Assembly (NCBI GenBank): GCA_964019335.1
Contig: OZ025658.1
Coordinates: 186,001 to 250,000 of the forward strand
DNA from: Diplonema japonicum
Lineage: Eukaryota > Euglenozoa > Diplonemea > Diplonemida > Diplonemidae
DNA length: 64,000 nt
Direction: 5' to 3'
Shown: in pieces, positions 44,125 through 54,124 of the stretch
Layout of the letters: the number at the start of each line of letters is the position of its first letter
How positions within the stretch are numbered: position 1 is the first letter of the stretch
The notes under the pieces: generated by a model
Databases searched by the model: none
Told to the model about the DNA's origin: nothing
What the model saw: the letters and a program-made list of their open reading frames with translations, nothing else
Position numbers and translations under genes: made by a program

Positions 44125-45015
44125 TCATGCCGCTCGTTCTAATCGGGTTCGAATTTTCACCCTTGCAGTCTCCAGAGCCCTTTCATGCCGCCTGATGCTG
44201 CCTTCCCAACCATCCTCAGAAGACAGCACATAGTTGAAATCATCACGCACCGCCGACTTGACTGTGGTAAAGTCGCTATTGATGTCTGTGGTGGTATTAG
44301 AAGTAACGGGGGCACGGGCATGGACTGGCATAGGGGTTGGTGCTGGGGTGGTCAATGGTTCAGGCGGGGTAGGGGGGTGCCGCACTGGTCTTGCGAGGGC
44401 TTCCTTCATCGCACGATGTACAAGCTCCGCCTCCAGATTGTTCGCCACCATCTCCTGCTGAAGGGAATGGTCCGCAAGGGCACTCTTCGCAGCTTGCATG
44501 TGAAGCAGCTTCTTTTGATGAAGCAGCAGTTCCTCCTCCCGCAGCTTCAACAGCGTCATCTTCTCCCCTTCCAAAGCCATCATCGACGTTGCAAGGTTCT
44601 CAATCTGGTCTTGCTGCGCCATGATCACGTAGTCCTTCTCGTGGACGTTGACCTCTCTCACCATGGCTCGGTGCCTGTCGGGGTTTCCTATGGGCAGCGT
44701 GCTCATCCGGCATCTTCCTACCATTTCTTGAGCTTTTGCTTCCCACGCGTGGCCTTCCCATCTTCGTTTTGTGGGAGGTGCGTCTGGGGGTTTCGGTGCC
44801 CCCCCCAGGCGCCTGCCCCCCATGCTAACTAAAGTTCCTGGTGCAGTGGCGTGTTCTATGTGTGACACACTCCTAGAGTCCAAGCTCACACCTGACTCAG
44901 TGACAGCACCTCCCACCCACCTGCCTCTTTCTCTCTCCACCTTCATGTCCCCGCCCAGACCATCTAGGTACTGATCAATATCAGAACATCTATACAACGG
45001 GAGGGACGACAGCAT
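44125..45015 (-). CDS. Coiled-coil protein with proline-rich linker
   Basis: 296 residues from ATG 45015 (a Met 28 codons upstream lies in a Lys-rich, homopolymer-encoded stretch and is less likely). Residues about 125-220 are a long coiled coil (QIENLATSMMALEGEKMTLL, REEELLLHQKKLLHMQA), followed by a Pro/Thr-rich linker (HPPTPPEPLTTPAPTPMP) and a basic C-terminal helix. Not recognised. Structural or cytoskeletal function is only a guess. Confidence 0.7.
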   Translation of the reverse strand: MLSSLPLYRCSDIDQYLDGLGGDMKVERERGRWVGGAVTESGVSLDSRSVSHIEHATAPGTLVSMGGRRLGGAPKPPDAPPTKRRWEGHAWEAKAQEMVGRCRMSTLPIGNPDRHRAMVREVNVHEKDYVIMAQQDQIENLATSMMALEGEKMTLLKLREEELLLHQKKLLHMQAAKSALADHSLQQEMVANNLEAELVHRAMKEALARPVRHPPTPPEPLTTPAPTPMPVHARAPVTSNTTTDINSDFTTVKSAVRDDFNYVLSSEDGWEGSIRRHERALETARVKIRTRLERAA

Positions 45016-45195
45016 TTTCTTTTTTTCGGGGGAGGTTTTTTTTTTCTTTTTTTTTTTTTTGGTTTCCCTCTTCCCCCCCCCTGCCCCTCCCACTGACAAG
45101 GTGACGGTTATAAAGGAATCAGGTATGTTGGGGGGGGGAAGGGGAAATTTTACACTTTCTTCTTTTCCTTTTTTTTTTTTGTTTTTGTTTTTTTT

Positions 45196-47407
45196 TTAAG
45201 TTGACGACCTCCGCCGCCTCCGTTTTCTTTCCTTGTCGTGGCGGGAGTCTCTTCGCGACGCCTTGCTGTCCCGCTTACGTGTAGCCTGAGGGTTTATTTT
45301 TTCCCCCACTTTTTTCTTTTTTTTTCCCTCCAACATACTGTGCTACCATCTGTTTTATCGCGTTTCCGTTTCCGAGTGTCGTTGTCCTGCGCAGATTTAC
45401 CCCCCTTTTTTTCTTATTGGCACGCACCTGTAATTCAGTAATAGCCTCATCGATGGCCGACAGCCTGTGAGTGCTAGTTGGGTCTAGATCCGCTAGGTCA
45501 TCCCACATGGGTTCTCTCTGTAGCAAAGAAAGCAAATCGTGTTTGGGGGTAGAGAGGGCATCTGATCGGGAGGCTATGTGGGACTTGAGCCGGGAGATTT
45601 TGTGAGAGAGAAGGTCTTCGCGGTCTTGGACCCTGGACCTGCATTGGTGGAGGAAAGCTTCGATGGATGAAATATGCACCGGCGGCGTGAGGTCGGAGAA
45701 AGAGTCCGTCCGGGCGTCCAAAATATTCTTCAGCTTCTTTTTAAGCACCGCCCTGGTGAGGCGCTTCCTGTCTTTCTCGAAAGAAATGGTTAATTCGTCA
45801 ATTTTCATATCGAAAAGGTCGTGGCGTGCAGAGCTGCCCTGGAGCTTCGCGTAGATCGGTTCCGCTCGTATACAGTGCGAGAAATCCTTCCATTTTGTAA
45901 AGCAATGCAGGGCACCGTTGGCAACAGAGTCGCTTAGGAGCTTTAAGAACTCCTCCCAATGCGGTTTTTCGGTCTTCCGAGCTTCATGGGCAGCCCGCTC
46001 TTTTTGTATCTCCTCGAGGTTTTCCAAGTGAACAATGTATTCCTGATAAGCGAAGGTACGGCAGTCCTCAGATGCACCTGCGTACCTAGGGTCTTTCTTC
46101 TGTGTTGATGTCAAGCATTGCGAGATGGTCAGCTGCCTTGCGTCCGGAAGACGAACGTCGGCTTCTTGCAATAATTCTCCGAGACCCTTCGCCATAGTGA
46201 TTTGCGTCTTTCTTCGCTTTTCTTTGGTCCTTTCGTCCAGCTTTGCCATGAACTCGTTGAAAGCTCTCCGACGCTCGCCTGCGTTTTCCATGCCCTTCCA
46301 TGCCTCGGTGTCCCCGTAAAGCTGCGCACCACTGTCGTATGATATCGGAGAAGACAGCTCGGCACCCGACAGCATGGCTTGGAAGGCCTCGTAAGCGTGT
46401 CTCTTCTGTCGTTTTTCGGCGTCCTTGCGCTCTCTCAGGGTTTTCTCACAGTATTCCTTGAAGGAGTTCACCTTGTCTTTCTTAGACTTAAGTGCTGAGT
46501 ACCTTTCGTCTGCGATGAGCGTCTTCAAGACGTCCTCCCAAGCTGCCTCGGGATCCACCTTGAGATCGACTAACATGTTTCGAAACGCCTCCACCCTCTC
46601 CTTTTTATTCCCGTAGATACGTTCTTCTTGTACTTCTTGACCGGCGAGGCTCGCCATGCTTCCTGTGGACATGCGAGGCGGCATTATTGGTTCGGGTTCG
46701 GGTGAGGGTTGTCGATCTTTCTCCACAGATGGTGGCGGGGTGTTGGTGTTGTTGTTGCTGCTTCCCATCATTGCCTTCAGCTTTGCTTGTTCCTTTTGCT
46801 TCCGTAGGGACCTGACCTCTGGGGGTAAACTGTACACCGTTTTGTTCCTCCCTTTGTTGTGGTAGTACGACCTTCCTGTCTCGTCCTTGTACTCCACCCA
46901 TCCGGCCTCTGCTTCTCCCTGAGGAATATGCGCTGCGGCGGCTTTCTTCCTCTCCGCTTCTTCCCGTTTATGTCGGATGGGCTCCGGCTCCGTCCACGTT
47001 GTTTCCTTTGTTGTTTTGTGTCCCCAGTAGATTTTCCCCTCCGGGGTTTTGTACTCTGCCCAGTCCTCGGCTTTATCACTCGATTGAACAGGTGCGGGGG
47101 AAGGGACAGGCACAGGGGCAGGGGCAGGGGAAGGGATATTGCCCATCATCATCGGGTTCATGTGTCCCATGTACATCATCTGCATCTGCTGCATGTGCAT
47201 CATTTGCTGCATTTGAAACGCGTGCATATGATGATGGTGGTGGTGGTGGTGCTGATGATGGTGGTGGTGATGGTGTTGATGCTGGTGTGGTGTGTGCGCT
47301 ATGCTGTGCGCCTGCGCCACCTGTGCACCTTGCACCACCGGAACCTGAGGGGGAGTCGGTTTCGTCGTCAGTTCCGGTTGTTGTTTTTGCTGCTCCGGAG
47401 CAGCCAT
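45196..47407 (-). CDS. PRPF40: PRP40-like pre-mRNA splicing factor
   Basis: Main exon 45347-47407 and a short exon 45196-45285, about 716 residues. PRP40 is a U1 snRNP-associated protein that bridges 5' splice site and branch point. A His/Met/Gln-rich N-terminus is followed by a WW domain (W116 to W138), a second, degenerate WW (W170; the second Trp is replaced in NKTVYSL), then four or more FF domains between about 260 and 640 (EAFRNMLVDL, NSFKEYCEKTL, EEFLKLLSD). The proposed 61-nt intron would use GTAGCA rather than the locally preferred GTAT. It was chosen because it restores a basic Arg/Ser-rich tail (RHDKERKRRRRRSST) and a stop. Without it the protein ends within the intron. Confidence 0.88.
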
Positions 47408-47612
47408 ATTCTCTCCCCCCCTTCCCTTCCTTTGTTTTCGTGTTTTTTGGGGAGGAGGGGGGGGGGGGGGAAGAAAACACTATGACACTTTTTTTTTGGT
47501 TCTTTTTTTTGAGTCCACGACGTGGGGTGCGGGTATCATTAAGCCTCAGCTTAAAAAAAGTAACCCTTTTTTTTTTCTTCTTGTTGTGTGTTTTCTTTTT
47601 CTTTCTTTCCTC

Positions 47613-48329
47613 TCAGTTGAAGAGGATATCAAGCGGGAAACGGTGGTAAGGCGCGGTATCTGCGATACAAGCCTCCCACGCAGTGTCGACTGCCGTGCTG
47701 GCAATGCGCGAGCAGGTGGGGTTGTGGGAAACGGAGAGAACAGCTCGGCGCTGGACACACTGTTGTCCGAGGGGGAGTTTCCCCCCGTCGCCTGCTATGG
47801 ACTTGCCCCGAAGGAGTTCCTCACCGATGGCGCATTCCCCTGAGAGCCGGGCTGCGCGGATCTCACTACAAGCGTGATGCAGACAGTCGGAGGGGTCGAC
47901 CAAGGCACGTGCATCGTCAAAGGCATGGAGGAGCTCATGCCGTAAAGCTATTTTAACTGTGTTGCTGGTGTGGCAGTCCTTCTCACTGACTGCGATATCA
48001 CCATGAGAGAGCCCTGCTTCGGGAACATCTCGCCAAAGGTACCCACCTTGCCCGGACAAGGTCATCGCCTTTGTTCCCCCTACGCACCGCACGCGGTCCA
48101 CCGTCATTTCCCTCCCAAGCATTTTGATCTCGTCCACGAGGAATTTTATCCCCCGGTTCTCCCACCAGAACTTCACCCATTTTTCGCATTGGCTGTGGTC
48201 CCGCTCCTGGTCCCACGGGTCCGCCACGCTCTCGGACGCCTGGTTCCACATCGTTGGCGGGGTTTTGTCGTCATTCTTATGGATATTCCGAGCGACGTTG
48301 CTCCAATATTTTTTTGTATTGCTTTCCAT
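47613..48329 (-). CDS. ATP23: ATP23-like mitochondrial metalloprotease
   Basis: 238 residues from ATG 48329. The zinc-protease signature HELLHAFDDAR (H131, E132, H135) is followed by LVDPSDCLHHACSEIRAARLSGEC, the family's distinctive Cys-rich block, and a C-terminal W-x-x-C-x-x-DTAPYHRFP. ATP23 works in the mitochondrial intermembrane space, maturing the Atp6 precursor and assisting ATP synthase assembly in yeast. Conserved cysteines fit import by the intermembrane-space disulfide relay. No presequence is seen, as in family members. Length matches the family. Confidence 0.95.
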   Translation of the reverse strand: MESNTKKYWSNVARNIHKNDDKTPPTMWNQASESVADPWDQERDHSQCEKWVKFWWENRGIKFLVDEIKMLGREMTVDRVRCVGGTKAMTLSGQGGYLWRDVPEAGLSHGDIAVSEKDCHTSNTVKIALRHELLHAFDDARALVDPSDCLHHACSEIRAARLSGECAIGEELLRGKSIAGDGGKLPLGQQCVQRRAVLSVSHNPTCSRIASTAVDTAWEACIADTAPYHRFPLDILFN

Positions 48330-48451
48330 ATTTTCTTTTTTCCCCTCCCTTCCCCGCTTCTTCAGAATATGTTGCCACAAAAAGAAAATGGGGGGTATGC
48401 ATGCTGTACACTGTCATGAGGAGAAGGGGGAGGGGTAGAAATAAAGAAAAT

Positions 48452-48605
48452 CTAATGTCGCTTAGCTTGCGGGTAATAAGTCATATTGTTGAAGGCGCCT
48501 CTCTTCCCTTGCTGTTGAGGGCTGAAATTTGCCGCAGCAGCAGCAGCGGCGGTGGCCTGCGGAAGGAACTGCGACGCAGGGATCGTATTTCTGGGTTTTT
48601 TTGTT

Positions 48606-48641
<36 letters not shown>

Positions 48642-51623
48642 ATTCTTTTAAGGTGCGTTTTTGCGCTCACCGGCCGCGCTGTCCTTAGTCTCCGTTGTCC
48701 CCGTTCTGGGGGCTCTGGCGGGTTCCTACTGCGGTGGTAAAACTGCGGGGCAGCCTTGTCGGGGTCTGCGACAGGTACGTGTCACGCAAGCCTTCGATGC
48801 TGCTCATGGTTCGCTCCGGGAGTACTGGCCTCCTGTCATACCCGTGTGTGGTCGGTCCTCCTATACAGCGCGGGGAGTTGACGCGATCCACTCGCGCTGC
48901 TGGGAACGCCGTCCTTCTGCCATCAGCGTGGTACAGGTCCTGGACACGTCTCAGCACATACCTCAGCCTCCTTGCCTTGACGCCCAGGTCCTCCACCTTG
49001 CCCACTTCCCCGCCGTCGTCTAGCGGCAGCTCCATCTCCCGCTCGAAGTCGAGGGCAAGCTCCAGCGTCGTAACCGTCGTGTGCCGTCCAGGGGCGTCAT
49101 CCCACAGCAAGCCACTCAGCCACCTCAGCACCGGCCCCAGCAGCCTGTCCATCACCTTCCCCGATGCTCCCAGCCCACGTAATTCGGCCACCGTCGGCGT
49201 CGGGGTGTGCCCTTCCCGTCACGACCACCCGCCACGGGTATGTCTGCGTCTGCAATGCGCGGTTCGCTTCCACCGCCGTATCCCTCAGCGTGACCACCTC
49301 CAGCAGGTACCTTTGCACCAACAGGGCCCTCGGCTTGTCTTGGCATCCCCTGGGCACTATCCCGTGGAGCGCCGTCGCGTTCGGCATGGTCGCCGGGTCG
49401 AGGCTCGCATACTCTGCCTTGCCCCGCACCGCATCTCCGAGTTCGCATCGCCAGAGGGCGTGCTCCAGCACCTCGGTGTAGCTGCCGTAACGCTCCCCAC
49501 ACACGTCACAGAGGTGCTGCAGCGGGTTGTCCGGCCCCTCCGCCACTCCCCGCACCGCAGGGTACACCGCAAACACCGCCCCAGCAATCAGCCTCCTCAA
49601 CCTGTACGCCGCCATCGGGTTGTTCGCGAGCGCCCTCCACCACCCGTTCGTGACCGGGTCGGCCCCCTCCGGCATGCCGCTGTGGGAGGTCCTCCCTTCT
49701 GCTTGTTCCGCTGCTGTCATGGCCCGTGCCACTTGGCGGATCTCGTGCTTGCGTTCCCGCTCGGTCGCGGTACTCAGCCCCTCCACAAAACTCCAGCTCT
49801 TCCCGATCGCCGGCAGCCATCGTCTCACTAGGGTTCCCACTGGTCCCTGGGCTTCCACGTCGCTCTGCAGGTACAGGGCGGCACACCTTCCCATCCGGTC
49901 CCACAGCTCTGCATCCGACCTACCAACCTTCACCACCGTGCACAACAGTCGATAAAGCGTCACCACCAGCGGGTCCGTCGTGTGCCCCGGCAGCAAGATG
50001 TTCGCTACAGCACACGGTGAGCGCATCTTGAACTTCGGTCCCCAGAGGCATGTCGCAACTCTCGACCGGATTGTGCCTGCATCCACTTTCGAGGGGGGGG
50101 CATACGCAACACCGTAGAGGCAAGAGGGGAGGATGGAGCTGGAGATGATCCTTGCCTTCTGTGAGAATCCCAACGGCATGGCAGCCAGCCTTCCGCACGC
50201 CCGTTCCATTCCTACAAGGGGCTTGGCCCTGTGCTCGCCGTCCATGCAAACCTTGATGCCCAGGGCGCTGATCTCCGTCTTGGCTGCAAGCACTTCCCGC
50301 CCGCATTTCACCGACCCGGACCCTTCTGTGGCGAACATGTCCGTCTTCCTCAGGTTGAGACTCATCCCCGTTAGCAGAGAGAACTCGCCTACCCCCGCTG
50401 CCGCCTTCTCCAGTGCGCTGAGCAGAGCTGCAATCAGGTACACGTCATCTGCGTACGACAGGGAATCTGCCCCGGGCACCTCCGCCATGATCGCCCTCAC
50501 CATCACCAAAAAAAAAAAAGAAAAAAAAAGATCCCCTCACATACTTTGCAACCAAACCGTTATAATACTGAGAAAGAATGGCCGCGGAGTCCATGTCGCT
50601 GTCCTTTGAAGGGCTCTTACCATTTGCCTCGGCGGCACCCGACAGCAAAAGCAGTCTGTCCGACAGCAATCCACCGATTTCAGTACCAATCCATTGCTTG
50701 AAGGTGGGCTCCTCCAACGAGATTCTGTCTACCAAAGAAACAGCGGTTTCACCCTCGGGCCCGGACAGGGCCGCAACGACCTTGTAAAGGTAAGTGGTAA
50801 GCGGGTCTGAGGAATTCTGCCCCGCGAAGGATGCAGGGTCGGTTTTGTTCTGGCATATTGCGAAACACGATGGGATTTTTGTAGGCGGCAACACCCGCGG
50901 CCAGGTCAAGCTCACTCTGTCAAAGGTCAACCGAAGAATGTACAATATACTAGCAGAGAACTCCGATGCAATGTCGGGGACATGCAGTATAAAAGAACCA
51001 CCCTTCGACACTGACAACAAGGCAAGAAGCAGCCTCGCCACTGTGTACGCCCGTTGCGTTCGTGTTTTTGACCCGGCAGGCTCTGCCCCAAGAAGAACTT
51101 GCAGCCCGGCATTTCTCGTCCTTTGCTGCACCGCCCCCGTGAATGCCTTGATATTCGATGGCTCCCTTGGGTCGCCTGTTGTGTCTGCTCCTGTGAAGTG
51201 GAACGCCTTTGGAAGGAATCTCGTTGTTGGGGATTCTTCCAGCCTGGACATAGTCGACCCCATTCCTATCCCGTTTGCGGAGGGGGCGTTTTGTGCGGTG
51301 TTTGAAGCATGGCACAGGCCTTCCACCCAACCCCCTGCACCGCCTTCGATGTCGCCCAGCCATCCCAGGTTTCCCCCGAACTGAAATTTTCTCTCTAGTT
51401 CCAGGCACGCATAGGTGCTCCTGTCCAGGAAGCCCGGTAGCACCGGCCCGAGCACAGGGTCCACCTTCTCCAGGCACCGCAGCCCGCCCCTTTCGAAACA
51501 CGCCTCCTCGTGCGGGGCCAGGTCTTGCAACGTTTTCTCCGAGACAACTCTGTACTGCGGCCTGTCTACTTCCCCATCCCACGCGGTCTCCAGGCAGTCC
51601 CAAAGCTCTGCGAGATCCTCCAT
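48452..51623 (-). CDS. FtsJ-fold cap 2'-O-methyltransferase-like protein
   Basis: Exon 1 (50545-51623) and exon 2 (48452-48590) give 405 residues. They are separated by a 1,954-nt intron (GTATGT to CCCAG, phase 2) that contains retroelement 1. A SAM-binding motif (EGGAGGW, 94-99), a GADTTGD block like that of CMTR-type enzymes, KGGSFILHV and a late FDRVSLTWPRVLPP segment fit RrmJ/FtsJ enzymes that methylate ribose in mRNA caps. In kinetoplastids such enzymes build the hypermethylated cap of the spliced leader. The usual catalytic Asp after strand 4 is not obvious (LLGAEPAG), so activity is uncertain. The C-terminal exon is Ala/Gln-rich and ends YYPQAKRH. Confidence 0.75.
48685..49191 (-). CDS. 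Element 1 ORF B, overlapping C-terminal domain
   Basis: 168 codons, overlapping ORF A by 95 nt in the +1 frame. It contains TTVTTLELALDFE and a basic C-terminal region with YDRRPVLPE. Element 3 has a recognisable homologue in the same relative frame (TTVTTMELVLDFE, WNRRPVFAS), so the overlap is a family trait and the domain is under selection. Function unknown, possibly nucleic-acid binding. Confidence 0.65.
   Translation of the reverse strand: MAELRGLGASGKVMDRLLGPVLRWLSGLLWDDAPGRHTTVTTLELALDFEREMELPLDDGGEVGKVEDLGVKARRLRYVLRRVQDLYHADGRRTAFPAARVDRVNSPRCIGGPTTHGYDRRPVLPERTMSSIEGLRDTYLSQTPTRLPRSFTTAVGTRQSPQNGDNGD
49097..50507 (-). CDS. Reverse transcriptase C-terminal part, element 1 ORF A
   Basis: 470 codons open from the truncated 5' end. 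The fragment begins in the palm domain with LSYADDVYLIA (catalytic YADD), continues with thumb-like sequence (SSSILPSCLYGVAYAPP, CLWGPKFKMRSP), and has a late zinc-knuckle-like CDVCGERYGSYTEVLEHALWRC (C-x2-C-x12-H-x4-C). No RNase H or endonuclease is visible in the retained part. The frame is intact, which suggests recent insertion. Confidence 0.85.
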
Positions 51624-51754
51624 TTTTTTTTCTCCTAACATTTTTGTCCCACAAATGAACAATAGGAAAAAGAAGAAGAAAAAAAAAGACTATTTTGTGG
51701 AAGAAAATAAAATAAAATCTATGGTACACCCCCCCCCTCCCCTTCCCTTTTCGG

Positions 51755-53101
51755 CTACAACCCATCACCAAACTGAGGCAGGTAAGTGTCCCGCCAGTTA
51801 GGATCGCACTCCGACGCTTCCTGCATCCGGAACCGTTGCGGAAGCCCGTGCGAGGTGACAAACGTGCTGTAGTCGGGGGAGAGGTACCGAGAGAACCAAC
51901 GCCGCGACCACGTTTTCATTTCGATAGACTCCGACGTTGCCCACAGCGAAGAGAGGAGGTCCTGCGCGGCCGTGGGTGACAAACACCACACGGAGGCACG
52001 CAACGACGCATGAACAGGTCTATGATCAGAGATGTGCATCTCATGCCTGGTATATGATTCACACGTCAGCCGGGTCCCCCGTGCATTCTTACTGTGGAAG
52101 AGAACACGGTCGCAGTACGCAGGTATTCGCTTTTTACCTTTTTCATCGCCGAGAGAACACGCGTATTCATCTGTACCGCGTTCATATTTGTATGTTGGCG
52201 GGAAATCGATGGGCGCCTCACAGAAACCTTCGAAAGACTCCCCCGTTTTCATGGTCCTCGCCAGCTGATCATGCGCCATTAAGGATGTGTATTGTTTCAA
52301 GGAGATTCGCCGTTTTGCTTCGTTTTCTGAGATCCCGACAAGACGGTAGTTTAAGTCCCCGAAGAACACGACATAGTCGTGGCAGGCAACGGTGACTTTT
52401 TTTTTTCGGGAGTCTGTGACCGAAGCGGTGTGGCATGCTGCTTGCAATGTGAAGACAGCGTCGTCTTGAATAGAGGTTTCGAAGGATAGTTCCGACATTA
52501 AATGTTCGAACGATTCATTTCGCTTCGCCCAGTTCTCCTCGTTGGGGACGAGGTGGACAGAGATGAAACAGAAAGACCTTCCTCGGAGGCTGAACCGCAT
52601 TCCTATACCCGCTTTGTTGCCTATCCTGCCGCCTTTGCCCTGTCTCAAGACATCCGAGGAAACATGGCGGACCTCGTGAGATATGTCCGAGCGCACGAAC
52701 ACGATAAGCATCAGGCCGACAACCTGCATGGGGCTGAGAACTTTATAGACGCCAGTTCCGCCTAGTTGTTGGTGTAGGTTTTGAAGCCACACGCTGCCTT
52801 TTTGAGATGTTTCCGATGCCAATGAACGCATGCTCATGTCGACTTCTTGCAGGGAAACGGCGATGATGTCCGGGCGGCGTAGTTTAACCCCTAGCCACTC
52901 CTCCATGCTCGCCACGGGAGGGCACTCTCCTACGTTCCATGTCGCGCAGGATATTTCAACTTCTTCTGTGTCCGGGGCGTATTTATCAGTCTGCAGCATT
53001 CTGTACACTGTGTTGCGTATCCGTCCGGAACGCTCGGAGTTGTCCTGAATCTGTTCCTCATCCACTGCGGAGATAGCCGACCCGCCTCTTCGCTTCCACA
53101 T
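51755..53101 (-). CDS. Inositol-polyphosphate 5-phosphatase
   Basis: 448 residues from ATG 53101 (the frame opens 28 codons earlier in homopolymer sequence). It removes the 5-phosphate of phosphoinositides or soluble inositol phosphates with magnesium. Signature blocks are all present in order: TWNVGE near 55, GGRIGNKAGIGMRF, SVHLVPNEENWAKRNESF, FFGDLNYRL, PPTYKYERGTDEY, RIPAYCDRVLFHS and SDHRPVHA. The catalytic domain fills residues about 48-375. The C-terminal 70 residues are unassigned. No Sac, SH2 or membrane anchor is seen. Confidence 0.95.
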   Translation of the reverse strand: MWKRRGGSAISAVDEEQIQDNSERSGRIRNTVYRMLQTDKYAPDTEEVEISCATWNVGECPPVASMEEWLGVKLRRPDIIAVSLQEVDMSMRSLASETSQKGSVWLQNLHQQLGGTGVYKVLSPMQVVGLMLIVFVRSDISHEVRHVSSDVLRQGKGGRIGNKAGIGMRFSLRGRSFCFISVHLVPNEENWAKRNESFEHLMSELSFETSIQDDAVFTLQAACHTASVTDSRKKKVTVACHDYVVFFGDLNYRLVGISENEAKRRISLKQYTSLMAHDQLARTMKTGESFEGFCEAPIDFPPTYKYERGTDEYACSLGDEKGKKRIPAYCDRVLFHSKNARGTRLTCESYTRHEMHISDHRPVHASLRASVWCLSPTAAQDLLSSLWATSESIEMKTWSRRWFSRYLSPDYSTFVTSHGLPQRFRMQEASECDPNWRDTYLPQFGDGL

Positions 53102-53403
53102 TTTCTTTTCCTTTTTTTTTTGTACGTAATCAAATTGATATTTTAAAATACCCGGTATTACGCAAAAAAAAAGGGGGGGGGGCATAATCTTACGTACCCG
53201 TTATTGTAACGATATCGAATTAAATAACGTTATCTTACTCAGAATAACGTTATTTTATTCTGTGAAAAGCCCTATTTTGACGATGTGAGCCCGACCTCTA
53301 AAACCCAAAACAGAGCCTTATTTTAGAGAAAATTGGTTTTTTCGGAATTGTAATCAAAATGCTGGGTCAGGGTCGATTATTTACCCATATTTCAGGCAAA
53401 ACG

Positions 53404-53472
<69 letters not shown>

Positions 53473-54124
53473 TAGATATGATATGAATCCGCCCAGAAAG
53501 AAATGTGTTAAACAGCTTTCGGGAAAATAATCCTTTTCTATGTCGTTTCGATGCTAGTGGGTCGGCTTTGTGCATCTGGGGGCCCCGGGAGACGAATAAG
53601 TACCCGAACCGATTAAAATACCCGATTGGTATCGGTATACTGTACAGGCTATGTACATGATGGGTTAATTTCTCCATTAGTTCACCCCCCCCCCCCCGAT
53701 GAAGTAGGTTGACAAAAGTGAGTCTTCGTAAATACAGGTGAAAGCGGGAGAAAGAAAAAAAAAAGAAGAAAAAACGGAGTTGCATTGAGGAAAAGAAAAA
53801 GAGAAGGTGGAAAAACAAAAACAAAAAAAAAAAAAGCTTCCGCCTAAAATATGGCTCATCTCAAGGAAAGAGTCATGATACGGGAGGGAAGCAAAAAAAG
53901 AAGATAAAAAAAAAAGGCAAACCATTCTTTCTTTAACACAGAGATAATAAAAAAGAATGTTTTTTGTTTACCCCCCCCCCGAATGTTGTTTTTTGTTTAC
54001 CCCCCCCCACCCTGTAGAATATTTCCTCTTTTCCTTTTTTTTATATATAATATCATCCCCTTTGGAAAAAGGAGGGTAATAAGGAACATAAAAACGTATT
54101 CATCTATTTCTTCGTTTCTCTCAT
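53102..54124. other. Gene-free region with palindromes and a 64-nt A run
   Basis: Contains two copies of AATAACGTTAT (53223 and 53243, 20 nt apart), an A64 run at 53404-53467, and G/C and A runs. No gene is seen. Confidence 0.5.
53404..53467 (+). repeat. A64 homopolymer
   Basis: The longest homopolymer in the window. As T64 on the transcribed strand it is much longer than needed for a polypyrimidine tract. Confidence 0.9.

Larger units (their letters stand above)
48641..50507 (-). mobile_element. Retroelement 1: 5'-truncated non-LTR element inside an intron
   Basis: 1.87 kb, sense orientation, within the methyltransferase intron. It starts abruptly in the reverse transcriptase just before the YADD catalytic motif and ends with a hairpin and AGAATAG. 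It is flanked by T12 (then C, T9) on the 5' side and T33 on the 3' side, with no poly(A) tail. 5' truncation is typical of target-primed reverse transcription. GC content is far above the flanking intron. Confidence 0.88.
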
